Under the pieces are notes generated by a model, which ran no database searches, was not told the origin of the DNA, and saw only the letters and a program-made list of their open reading frames with translations. Of a stretch of DNA of 64,000 nt, positions 33,522 through 40,984 are shown in pieces. The position numbers were made by a program, and so were the translations under genes. Source of the DNA: Bacillota bacterium (GTDB taxonomy: Bacteria; Bacillota; Clostridia; Acetivibrionales; Acetivibrionaceae); NCBI GenBank assembly GCA_023398495.1, contig JAEWSG010000117.1, forward strand, positions 1 through 64,000. The letters run 5' to 3'. Position 1 is the first letter of the stretch. Each line of letters starts with the position of its first letter.

Positions 33522-33767
33522 TTACTGGATTGCCCCAGATTTTTTCAATAAGTTTTTTACAGTATCTGTTGGTTGAGCACCATTTTTAAGCCACTTTTGA
33601 GCCTTTTCAGCATCGATATTTATCGAGCTTGGATCTGTAAGCGGATTATAAGTACCAATCTCTTCAATGAATCTTCCATCACGAGGATATCTTGAATCAG
33701 CAACAACTACTCTATAAAACGGGCTTTTCTTAGCACCCATTCTCTTCAATCTTATTTTAACTGCCAT
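33522..33767 (-). CDS. rpsP: 30S ribosomal protein S16
   Basis: The 81-residue S16 protein shows AVKIRLKRMGAKKSPFYRVVVADSRYPRDGRFIEEIGTYNP. It stabilises the 16S 5' domain during assembly. It follows ffh by 38 bp with RBS AGGAGG. Confidence 0.96.
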   Translation of the reverse strand: MAVKIRLKRMGAKKSPFYRVVVADSRYPRDGRFIEEIGTYNPLTDPSSINIDAEKAQKWLKNGAQPTDTVKNLLKKSGAIQ

Positions 33768-33805
33768 TTATTTTTCACCTCCTGAAATTATTTTTAACTA
33801 CTTTA

Positions 33806-35158
33806 TTATCTAAACGGTAATTTGAATTTATTACCAAATCCTTTCTTACCGTGTTTACCCATATCTGCCATCATTTTCATCATCTTTCTCATCTCTTCAA
33901 AACTCTTAAGAACCTTGTTAACATCCTGTACTGTAGTTCCACTTCCAGCTGCAATTCTTTTTCTTCTGCTGCCGTTTATAATTGATGGGTCAGTTCTTTC
34001 CTTCTTTGTCATTGACCTTATTATTGCTTCAAATCTTGCAAGTTCCTTTTCGCTGTCGGACGAATTAATTTCCTTGAGGGCATCAGCATTAACTCCCGGC
34101 AGCATACCCATAATCTTGTTCAAAGGTCCCATCTTTTTGATTTGCTGCATCTGGTCGAGGAAATCTTCAAGCGTAAACTGTGCAGTACGCATTTTTCTTT
34201 CCATTTCAAGTGCTTTCTTTTCATCAAAAGCTTCTTGTGCCTTTTCGATCAGACTTAAAACATCACCCATTCCAAGAATCCTTGATGCCATTCTGTCAGG
34301 GAAGAAGGGCTCTAAATCACTAAGCTTTTCTCCCATACCGATAAATTTTATAGGCTTTCCTGTAACAGTTTTAACCGATAAAGCAGCTCCACCTCTTGTA
34401 TCACCGTCAAGCTTGGTAAGGACGACACCATCAACCCCAAGTTTCTCGTTAAAGGTTTCAGATACATTTACTGCATCCTGACCTGTCATCGAATCAACTA
34501 CCAGCAATATTTCATGTGGTCTGACTGAGTCTTTGATGTTTTTAAGCTCATCCATAAGCTTTTCATCTATGTGCAATCGACCTGCTGTATCAATAATAAC
34601 AAGATCGTGCTGTTTAATTTTTGCATGTTCTAGTGCTGCTTTTGCAATATCAACAGGATTTGTCTTATCTCCCATCGAAAACACTTCAACGCCAAGCTGA
34701 CCTCCAACAACTTGCAGCTGTTTGATAGCCGCAGGCCTATAGACGTCACATGCAACCAAAAGCGGATTTTTACCCTGTTTCCTGAGAAGATTTGCAAGTT
34801 TACCGGAAGTTGTAGTCTTACCGGATCCTTGAAGACCTACCATCATATAAACAGTTGGAGGTCTTGGTGCAAATACAACTTTGCTTTGCCCAGGACCCAT
34901 AAGATTAATAAGTTCTTCATGTACGATTTTTATAATCTGCTGTCCCGGTGTAAGGCTATCTAAAACATCCTGCCCTACTGCTCTCTCAGAAACTTTTGCA
35001 ATAAAGTCTTTAACAACTTTAAAGTTAACGTCAGCTTCTAAAAGGGCAAGCTTTATTTCACGCATCATTTCCTTAACGTCTTTTTCATTAACTCTGCCTT
35101 TTCCCTTAAGCTTCTTAATGGTTTCTTGAAGCTTATTTGAAAGCCCTTCAAATACCAT
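33806..35158 (-). CDS. ffh: Signal recognition particle protein Ffh
   Basis: The 450-residue GTPase has a helical N domain (about residues 1-85), the G domain with G1 MVGLQGSGKTTTSGKLA (about 107), DTAGRLHIDEKLMDE (G3) and TKLDGDTRGGAA (G4), and the Met-rich M domain (about 310-450, with FTLEDFLDQMQQIKKMGPLNKIMGMLPG and a Met-rich MRKMMKMMADMG stretch) that binds 4.5S RNA and signal peptides. It targets ribosome-nascent chains to the membrane with FtsY. The preceding gene is ylxM, as usual. Confidence 0.96.
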   Translation of the reverse strand: MVFEGLSNKLQETIKKLKGKGRVNEKDVKEMMREIKLALLEADVNFKVVKDFIAKVSERAVGQDVLDSLTPGQQIIKIVHEELINLMGPGQSKVVFAPRPPTVYMMVGLQGSGKTTTSGKLANLLRKQGKNPLLVACDVYRPAAIKQLQVVGGQLGVEVFSMGDKTNPVDIAKAALEHAKIKQHDLVIIDTAGRLHIDEKLMDELKNIKDSVRPHEILLVVDSMTGQDAVNVSETFNEKLGVDGVVLTKLDGDTRGGAALSVKTVTGKPIKFIGMGEKLSDLEPFFPDRMASRILGMGDVLSLIEKAQEAFDEKKALEMERKMRTAQFTLEDFLDQMQQIKKMGPLNKIMGMLPGVNADALKEINSSDSEKELARFEAIIRSMTKKERTDPSIINGSRRKRIAAGSGTTVQDVNKVLKSFEEMRKMMKMMADMGKHGKKGFGNKFKLPFR

Positions 35159-35276
35159 ATTTCAGACACCTCATTTTTATAGATAACATTCTGTAACGAA
35201 AATTTATGGTCTTCTTTATATATAATTTCAAACAGAAAATCACTAAATTCATACCCTTTACAGTCAATTATCCTTT

Positions 35277-35630
35277 TCAACTCTCGATTATTTCAATTAT
35301 ACCATCTTCTATCTGTTTTAAATACTCTATATCAACTTTATCCATATTTTCTCTATTAATATTTCTCAAATATCCCAATATCATTCCTGCCTTTGACTTC
35401 TGTGCAGTAAACTTACTCACAAGTCCAAGCTTTTCTTCCATATTTGCAAGGGCTGCTTTGCCTCTCTTAATATTGTCAAAAATGCCCTGCCTGCTAATAT
35501 TGAAGTGTTCTGCAATCTCTCCAAGAGAATAATCATTATTAAAATGTAAATCCAATATTTCGTACTGCTTCTTTGATAGAAGTTGCCCATAAAAATCCAA
35601 CAACAGGGATATTTCATATATATTATCCAT
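35277..35630 (-). CDS. ylxM: YlxM-type helix-turn-helix protein
   Basis: The 117-residue protein carries a sigma-region-4-like HTH (YDYSLGEIAEHFNISRQGIFDNIKRGKAAL, about residues 30-62) and sits directly upstream of ffh, the conserved position. Family members stimulate SRP function in streptococci and bind SRP components; a DNA-binding role is less well supported. The start has AGGTG just upstream. Confidence 0.88.
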   Translation of the reverse strand: MDNIYEISLLLDFYGQLLSKKQYEILDLHFNNDYSLGEIAEHFNISRQGIFDNIKRGKAALANMEEKLGLVSKFTAQKSKAGMILGYLRNINRENMDKVDIEYLKQIEDGIIEIIES

Positions 35631-35793
35631 ATCTGCACCTGTAAAGTAAAATACTTTACACCCAATTCTATGCTAAATTTATAGATAAGTCAAGGCTTTT
35701 TATAATTATTTTTAGTTTATTCAACAAATAAACAATATCTTATAATAGTTTTTAAATAAACAAACTTCTCAATAAGAATTCTATATAAAAACA

Positions 35794-35824
35794 AAGGATC
35801 ACAGCTTTAATAATTGTGACCCTT
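35794..35824 (-). terminator. Terminator of the sigma-factor/gerW operon
   Basis: AAGGATCACA (35794-35803) pairs with TGTGACCCTT (35815-35824), one wobble; TTTGTTTTT follows on the minus strand. Confidence 0.85.
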
Positions 35825-35843
35825 CATGGCAAAAACGCTGAAA

Positions 35844-36239
35844 TTATTCTTCGTCTTTTTCTTTTCCCTTTTCATCATCTTTCTTAAAGCCATTAACCTT
35901 TGATACGATATCCGGTACCATGTCAATCAACTTTTCAAAACCTGCTGTTTTCTTTATTGGAATCATTTCAATCTGATCCCCCTTTATAACAAGAACAGCA
36001 GTAGGAACAATCCTTGCACCAATACCTGAACCTCCTCCAACTCCACCTGCACCTTTTGAATCAGTACCATCTCCGCCGCCTGCCCCTAGTCCAAAACTGG
36101 TAGTGATAAAAGGTATCAATGTTGCATCTCCAATTTTAATAGGCTCACCTATAACTGTTTTAGAAGTTAGGAACTTTTCCAGTCTTTCAAATAAAACACT
36201 AACACTTTCATTTACGTTAAATTTTGCATCAGTTGACAT
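35844..36239 (-). CDS. ytfJ: GerW-family sporulation protein (YtfJ)
   Basis: The 131-residue protein carries the GerW/YtfJ pattern: NVNESVSVLFERLEKFLTSKTVIGEPIKIGDATLIPF, a glycine-rich middle (GLGAGGGDGTDSKGAGGVGG...) and a lysine/acidic tail. In Bacillus subtilis YtfJ (GerW) is made in the forespore and needed for normal germination with L-alanine. It is the last gene in an operon with an ECF sigma factor, a putative zinc anti-sigma factor and a DUF2953 protein. Confidence 0.88.
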   Translation of the reverse strand: MSTDAKFNVNESVSVLFERLEKFLTSKTVIGEPIKIGDATLIPFITTSFGLGAGGGDGTDSKGAGGVGGGSGIGARIVPTAVLVIKGDQIEMIPIKKTAGFEKLIDMVPDIVSKVNGFKKDDEKGKEKDEE

Positions 36240-36278
36240 AGTATTTAACCTCCTTGAATTTTTGTTTTTTATTTATTC

Positions 36279-36380
36279 TATATTGAACGCGATAAAGATC
36301 TTACATCGCACTTCAATTTCCTTGATTTATTATCGTGAAAATTCAGTATTCTCCTTGTAAAATCATTTTCACGATTTATA
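36279..36380 (-). repeat. Intergenic palindromic repeat family 1, copy b
   Basis: Opposite orientation to the 6495 copy; ATTGAACGCGAT/ATCGCACTTCAAT stem and a second ATCGTGAAAAT/ATTTTCACGAT stem. It fills the gap between DUF2953 and gerW inside an operon. Confidence 0.85.
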
Positions 36381-36984
36381 TAACTGGTCTTGATAGGTAA
36401 AGCTTCAAAGCTAAATATGCCAGATAAGCCAATACTACCCTTCCCTGGATTAGGCACTTTCCTTCTATTATTTCATCATCAAATACAGTTCTAACCTTTA
36501 TGTTTGCCTTGTTAAGTTCTGAATTAAATACATTTAATATCGTACACAAAACACCTGTTACATATGGATCTTCAAATCCAACCTTGCCTTTAACTAAAAA
36601 GATTTTTGGTTTAATGTGATTTAATACCTTTTTCAGACATTCAAATGCACAGCTTAAGAACCTTGAATCCAAATAATTTCTTGTTTTATCTTTTTCTTTA
36701 ACTTTTTCTTTTTTATCTTCCTTTTTTTTATCTTTTTTATTGAATTTACTTCCATCAATTATCTTTTTAAACCCCAGTATACGAATATACATCACAGACT
36801 CTTTTGAGTAGTCTTTTATAAAACCAAATCCAACTGCTCCAACAAACCACTTAAGGCTGGCTTTAAAGAATATCTTCTCATACTTTTGCCCGTACACTTT
36901 AAAGCCAATGGGCACAATCAGTACTATTACCAGTAAAACAAGTAATGCTATCAATGTATATCCTAAAATTCGAATTATTATCAT
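36376..36984 (-). CDS. DUF2953 membrane protein
   Basis: The 202-residue protein has one N-terminal transmembrane segment (about residues 3-27, ILGYTLIALLVLLVIVLIVPIGF) and then a soluble DUF2953 domain (VYGQKYEKIFFKASLKWFVGAVGFGF..., IFLVKGKVGFEDPYVTGVLCTILNVF). In clostridia the family is commonly linked to gerW/YtfJ genes and sporulation. No enzymatic motif is evident. A Lys-rich bridge (KFNKKDKKKEDKKEKVKEKDK) joins the halves. Confidence 0.8.
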   Translation of the reverse strand: MIIIRILGYTLIALLVLLVIVLIVPIGFKVYGQKYEKIFFKASLKWFVGAVGFGFIKDYSKESVMYIRILGFKKIIDGSKFNKKDKKKEDKKEKVKEKDKTRNYLDSRFLSCAFECLKKVLNHIKPKIFLVKGKVGFEDPYVTGVLCTILNVFNSELNKANIKVRTVFDDEIIEGKCLIQGRVVLAYLAYLALKLYLSRPVI

Positions 36985-36988
36985 CTTC

Positions 36989-37411
36989 TTAAGTCCTCGC
37001 TTGAATTAGTTTCAATCCATATTTAGCACCCTTCTTAGTTGCTGTCCCAATAATTAAACCTGTAGCCTTAATTCCCTTTTCAACTATACTTTTGCCAGGA
37101 AGATACTCTACAAACTCTGTTGCCAATACCATAGAATTCTTATGTTGTTTTACAAAATCTTTCACTGTGTATTTGCTTGGAGCATCAAAAATATTATCCA
37201 TGACTGCATTCCTGACATTTTCCAGTTCTTCAGGAACTTCTTTAATTTCCTCTAGATTTTCAAGTTCGTAATAAAGAAGTTTAAATTGATTTAACTCTTT
37301 TCTGCATTTCCTGCAAACCTTCAGGTGTTCCACAACAAAAATCTTTTCAAGTGGTTCAATTGTTCCTTCTACATACTCCTGAATTAAATCGGTGTCAAAT
37401 TTACATTCCAT
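36989..37411 (-). CDS. Putative zinc anti-sigma factor (zf-HC2)
   Basis: The 140-residue protein begins with a zf-HC2 motif (HLKVCRKCRKEL, the His-x3-Cys-x2-Cys zinc pattern, about residues 28-38) that in this family holds an ECF sigma factor. Unlike RsiW-type anti-sigma factors it has no convincing transmembrane helix; the C-terminal half is soluble and basic. It follows the sigma gene by 3 bp and precedes DUF2953 by 4 bp, the classic sigma/anti-sigma layout. Signal unknown. Confidence 0.78.
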   Translation of the reverse strand: MECKFDTDLIQEYVEGTIEPLEKIFVVEHLKVCRKCRKELNQFKLLYYELENLEEIKEVPEELENVRNAVMDNIFDAPSKYTVKDFVKQHKNSMVLATEFVEYLPGKSIVEKGIKATGLIIGTATKKGAKYGLKLIQART

Positions 37412-37414
37412 AAT

Positions 37415-38014
37415 CTATACCTCCCATACGCCTTTTCTTACGAGACTATCCTTCAAAAGCTTTTTTCCTCTGAATATGTATGTCTTAACCGTACCAACAG
37501 GACATTCCATTAACTCTGAAATTTCGTTATAGCTAAGTCCCTTTATATTTCTTAGCAAAATGGCCATTTTGACCTCTTTGGGAAGTTCCATAATTGCCTC
37601 CTCCAAAATCTTTTTCGTATCAAGGTATACAACTTCATCCTCAGTAAATCCACTGTCAGCCATTGATTCTTCTATGGTTTTCTCACTATCATTATTACTC
37701 AAATGAATTGATAATTCGGATGCCTTGTTTTTGTTATCCCTCTTAAAATTAATGCAGGTGTTAACCGCAATTTTCTTTACCCAGGGTGAAAGAGGCTTTT
37801 TTTCATCTACTTTTTCAAAATTTCTGTAGATCCTGAGGAATATATCCTGTACCAGGTCAAGGGCATCTTGTTGTGAGTACGTGTAGCTGTAACATATGGT
37901 GTAGATGTATCTCTCATATTTTTTAAATAGAAGGTCGAACCCTTCCCGCTTATTCTTTTTACATAACTTTATTATTTTCTGATCCGGGAGTTCCAATTTT
38001 TTACCGCCCTTCAT
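37415..38014 (-). CDS. ECF-type RNA polymerase sigma factor
   Basis: The 199-residue sigma-70 family protein has region 2 (FDLLFKKYERYIYTICYSYTYSQQDALDLVQDIFLRIYRNFEKV, about residues 22-65) and region 4 (LPKEVKMAILLRNIKGLSYNEISELMECPVGTVKTYIFRGKKLLKD, about 142-187), with little between them. It would direct core polymerase to a regulon controlled through the adjacent anti-sigma factor. ATG 38014 has no clear RBS; a TTG at 37996 (AGGGCGG 6 nt upstream) is a serious alternative. The upstream gap is filled by two stacked repeats. Confidence 0.85.
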   Translation of the reverse strand: MKGGKKLELPDQKIIKLCKKNKREGFDLLFKKYERYIYTICYSYTYSQQDALDLVQDIFLRIYRNFEKVDEKKPLSPWVKKIAVNTCINFKRDNKNKASELSIHLSNNDSEKTIEESMADSGFTEDEVVYLDTKKILEEAIMELPKEVKMAILLRNIKGLSYNEISELMECPVGTVKTYIFRGKKLLKDSLVRKGVWEV

Positions 38015-38035
38015 TTAAACTAAAGTCGCACTTAT

Positions 38036-38137
38036 CTATAGATGAAAAACTCTAAAACTAAAATTAAAGGACATTTTTCATCTAAATTAGATAACGTTTG
38101 GATGCTATATAAATTTAACTTTAGTGTACGTTATCTA
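38036..38137 (+). repeat. Intergenic palindromic repeat family 2, copy c
   Basis: TAGATGAAAAACTC...CATTTTTCATCTAA followed by TTAGATAACG...CGTTATCTATA. Complete copy, about 22 bp upstream of the sigma-factor start and directly abutting a family 1 copy at 38134. Confidence 0.9.
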
Positions 38138-38245
38138 TATATAAATCACAAAAATCATTATACATAGGAAAATTTGATTTTCGTGATATTGTATTAAGGA
38201 AATTAAAGCACGATGTAAAATCTTTATCGCGTTCAATATATATAT
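38134..38245 (+). repeat. Intergenic palindromic repeat family 1, copy c
   Basis: ATCACAAAAATCATT...AATTTGATTTTCGTGAT and TTAAAGCACGAT...ATCGCGTTCAA hairpins. It shares the boundary bases TATATA with the family 2 copy, making one composite block of about 210 bp. Confidence 0.9.
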
Positions 38246-38314
38246 ACACCTTAAAATAAAAAAAGTTTTGATGCTCTAAAATTTTTTGGAATCACCTAAA
38301 TACTTGTAAAACGC

Positions 38315-38352
38315 AAAAAATCACCTTACATTGCGTTAATGAGGTGATTTTT
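38315..38352 (-). terminator. Terminator of the thioesterase gene
   Basis: AAAAAATCACCT (38315-38326) pairs with AGGTGATTTTT (38342-38352), with T-runs on both sides; on the minus strand it is 43 bp past the thioesterase stop. Confidence 0.85.
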
Positions 38353-38394
38353 GCTTAAATCAGAATGAATTTAAAATCAATATGTTTTCATTTT

Positions 38395-38919
38395 TTATTT
38401 CTCAATAGTGTCAGGCAACTCAATTTCTTCAGGGTCGTTTTTATCATGAATGGTATTCCACTCTTCGTGATCTTCGCTGTTAAAGTCCGATATTTTTTCT
38501 AGAGGCATTTTCATATATATACCATGGGCAATGGCTGCCACTTCACCATTAGGAAGCAGTATTTCGCCTGTACCCTCAAATATTCTCTTTGAGTCTTTAA
38601 CAATTCTGCCCACAGCCTTAAGTTCTTCATTCAAAGGAATTGGTTTTTTATATTTTACGCTTAACTCAACAGTCACTCCCCATATGTTTTGCTGATTTAT
38701 CATTATTGCTCTGCCTATGGTTTCATCAAGCATTGCACCAGCTATTCCTCCGTGAAGCCTTCCCGGATAACTTTGATGTTCTTCAAGAGTTTTAAACACT
38801 GAAACCAATTCACCATTTTCCAGTTCATAGAATGCTGCCTTTAATCCAAAGTCATTCTTCATTCCACAAACAAGACATGATCTGCTATTTTGCTGCTTTC
38901 TTCTAACTTTATATTTCAT
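38395..38919 (-). CDS. PaaI-like hotdog-fold thioesterase
   Basis: The 174-residue protein has the hotdog core with HGGIAGAMLDETIGRAI (about residues 54-72), where an acidic residue in the helix and the GG motif form the active site. The N-terminal NSRSCLVCGMKNDFGL carries a C-x-x-C pair, often seen in this subfamily. It probably hydrolyses an acyl-CoA; the acyl group is not predictable. A 40-residue acidic tail is present. RBS GAGGGACGG. Confidence 0.83.
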   Translation of the reverse strand: MKYKVRRKQQNSRSCLVCGMKNDFGLKAAFYELENGELVSVFKTLEEHQSYPGRLHGGIAGAMLDETIGRAIMINQQNIWGVTVELSVKYKKPIPLNEELKAVGRIVKDSKRIFEGTGEILLPNGEVAAIAHGIYMKMPLEKISDFNSEDHEEWNTIHDKNDPEEIELPDTIEK

Positions 38920-38968
38920 TGTCCGTCCCTCGCATGTTTGACTTTGAAGTTTAATATTTAAGTATTGT

Positions 38969-39586
38969 TTATATACCTTCCTCAGGATATAATTTTATAA
39001 CCTTCTGAGGATTATCTATATCGTCAACAACTTCAACTGTAATTTCCGGCTGATACGTGAAAGTTATACGCCACGCAGCATTCTTTGATTCTATTACTTT
39101 TATCTGCGGAACTTCAGCAAATTGAATTTTCTTCAGAATATCACACGACCCAACCATATAACTCTTTTCTCCAGGCTTTGCAGTAACAACTGTCGGTTGT
39201 TCTGTTGGAATAATGCTAGTATCAGCAATCCCAAGTAGCAGGCCTGTAGCAAGTTTTAATGCACTTTCGGTATCTACATCTTTTAATGAATCAATTTTCT
39301 CTCCACTTTCCGGTTCATTCTTTTGCTCATTGTCCGCCATATTGTCAGGTTTACTTGTGGCAGGACTGCTTGTCTCATTGCTTGTTCCATTACTTGTTCC
39401 ATCGTTTGTAGCACTGTCTGTCGGATTAGCTTCCGCTGTCTGACTGCTTGTTTTTTCAGGTGTTTTACTGTTTTCTTCAACACTTCTTTTACTTCCGTCA
39501 GAACACCCGGAAAAGTTAAATATTATCATTCCAGCCAAAAGTATCATAAAAAGTACCTTTGACAACACACTTCCAAACCTCTTCAT
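38969..39586 (-). CDS. Putative lipoprotein with Ser/Thr/Asn-rich linker
   Basis: The 205-residue product starts with a lipoprotein signal (MKRFGSVLSKVLFMILLAGMIIFNFSGC, lipobox FSGC). A low-complexity Ser/Thr/Asn/Glu spacer follows (about residues 30-90), then a beta-rich C-terminal domain (YMVGSCDILKKIQFAEVPQIKVIESKNAAWRITFTYQPEITVEVVDD). It is downstream of three pilin-like/DUF5702 genes with a 103-bp gap and may belong to the same surface assembly. ATG 39586 has GGGAG 8 nt upstream. Function unknown. Confidence 0.7.
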   Translation of the reverse strand: MKRFGSVLSKVLFMILLAGMIIFNFSGCSDGSKRSVEENSKTPEKTSSQTAEANPTDSATNDGTSNGTSNETSSPATSKPDNMADNEQKNEPESGEKIDSLKDVDTESALKLATGLLLGIADTSIIPTEQPTVVTAKPGEKSYMVGSCDILKKIQFAEVPQIKVIESKNAAWRITFTYQPEITVEVVDDIDNPQKVIKLYPEEGI

Positions 39587-39689
39587 CCTTAGATCTCCCA
39601 TCAAAAATATTTTATCGCCTGTTAATGTAAAATTCATAAAAACATTCAGTTGTTAAAATTCACCTTGTTCATTAAAAAGCTCAGATATA

Positions 39690-40919
39690 TTATACACTGC
39701 TTTTGGGCAATGTTCCATAGGCTTCCTTATATTTTAGTATTATTCCCCTGTCTTTTGCATATTTCAGGCATTCATCCGTCAGTAGTTTTTTTACATCTTG
39801 CCTTGTTTCAAGAGACTTTTCAGGAATAATTACAATAAGTGTCTTTGATTTTATCGCACCAAATTGCGTGCTGTTGAATTTCTCTAACTTTCTGATACTT
39901 TCATTTATCCTAGATTTTATCCCGGATGTTTGAATATAGCTTTTTTCACTTAAATCTATACTTGTAACATCTATTATATCTCCACCATTGTATTTAATTA
40001 TAGAAACCATCTCAGGTGTATCTTTTCCTTCTAATTCAAAAATCTTTTTTGTCCTTTCGTCAACCGAAAGCTGCCAAAGATTTGAATTGGTCTCAATTTC
40101 AGTACTGCTGCCGGGTTTTTTACCATCACCATCTAACCAGGCACGTACATTTGCTCTTTGAACGAAATATAGATCGGGCAGTAAATTTATGGGTAAGCCT
40201 ATATCAACTTTATATCTTACAATTATATCAATGTTTTTCTTGTCGTAAAGAATTTTTGTCTCACTAAAGTCGAGACCATCAAGCCCTTCCAGGATGCCCA
40301 GGCTTTTAAGCCTTTTGTCGGCATCAAGGTTTTCTGTTGCCAAATGCTTCTTGCACATTATTTTAATAACCGGTGACGCTAATGCACCCTTAAAATCTTC
40401 AAAAGCACCTTGTGCCAAAAGAGTAGCAAAACTTATTATTTCCTGCTTTGGGTCCTTAATTGCATTTTCAAGTGTCTCTTTCATCTTCTTTGCATCAGAC
40501 ACATTCTTTTTCAATAATTCTTTGTTTTCTTCCAAGTCTCCTATCAACTCATCAAAGTTTGCATTTTCTAAGTTGTCTGCTGTTTTCTCCAGACTCTCTT
40601 TTGTGTTCTCTAGTGCACCCACTGCTTCAAGAGTGCCGTTAATTCTGCCTTTGGCAGTCTCACTCTTTTCTTCAAGATATGTCTTTGTATCATCATGGTA
40701 CTTTTGAACACCAGATACAGAATATAGATAACTATATACAGAAAGCTCGTTTGACGTTTCATTTATAGCATGCTGAAGAACACTTTGGGTATATACAATT
40801 TTGATAAAAAAGGCAAAACTCAAAATAACACATATGAAAAACGGCATTATTAATGCTGCTTCCACTGTAAGAGATCCCTTATTAAACCCTTTTTTCCTTT
40901 TAAACACTCCGTAATCCAT
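39690..40919 (-). CDS. TadE-like pseudopilin with long helical ectodomain
   Basis: The 409-residue protein starts with a short basic leader followed by the pseudopilin-type site KGSLTVEAALIMPFFICVILSFAFFI (Gly then SLTVE at the +5 Glu), one transmembrane helix, then a helical ectodomain (about residues 60-190, several EN/LE-rich heptads) and a beta-rich C terminus. The layout is that of TadE/TadF minor pseudopilins but the size is about twice the usual. It is the third gene after a DUF5702 protein and a TadE-like protein. No Tad ATPase or membrane platform is in the window. Confidence 0.75.
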   Translation of the reverse strand: MDYGVFKRKKGFNKGSLTVEAALIMPFFICVILSFAFFIKIVYTQSVLQHAINETSNELSVYSYLYSVSGVQKYHDDTKTYLEEKSETAKGRINGTLEAVGALENTKESLEKTADNLENANFDELIGDLEENKELLKKNVSDAKKMKETLENAIKDPKQEIISFATLLAQGAFEDFKGALASPVIKIMCKKHLATENLDADKRLKSLGILEGLDGLDFSETKILYDKKNIDIIVRYKVDIGLPINLLPDLYFVQRANVRAWLDGDGKKPGSSTEIETNSNLWQLSVDERTKKIFELEGKDTPEMVSIIKYNGGDIIDVTSIDLSEKSYIQTSGIKSRINESIRKLEKFNSTQFGAIKSKTLIVIIPEKSLETRQDVKKLLTDECLKYAKDRGIILKYKEAYGTLPKSSV

Positions 40920-40984
40920 ACCTATACCTTCTTTAAAGTATTTAGATATTGTTTTCTCGCCTTGCAAAAAGCCTGATACAATAA

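Noticed and set aside
35065..35280. 71-codon minus-strand ORF between ylxM and ffh
   Set aside because: It overlaps the ffh start in another frame, has no RBS and no recognisable fold.
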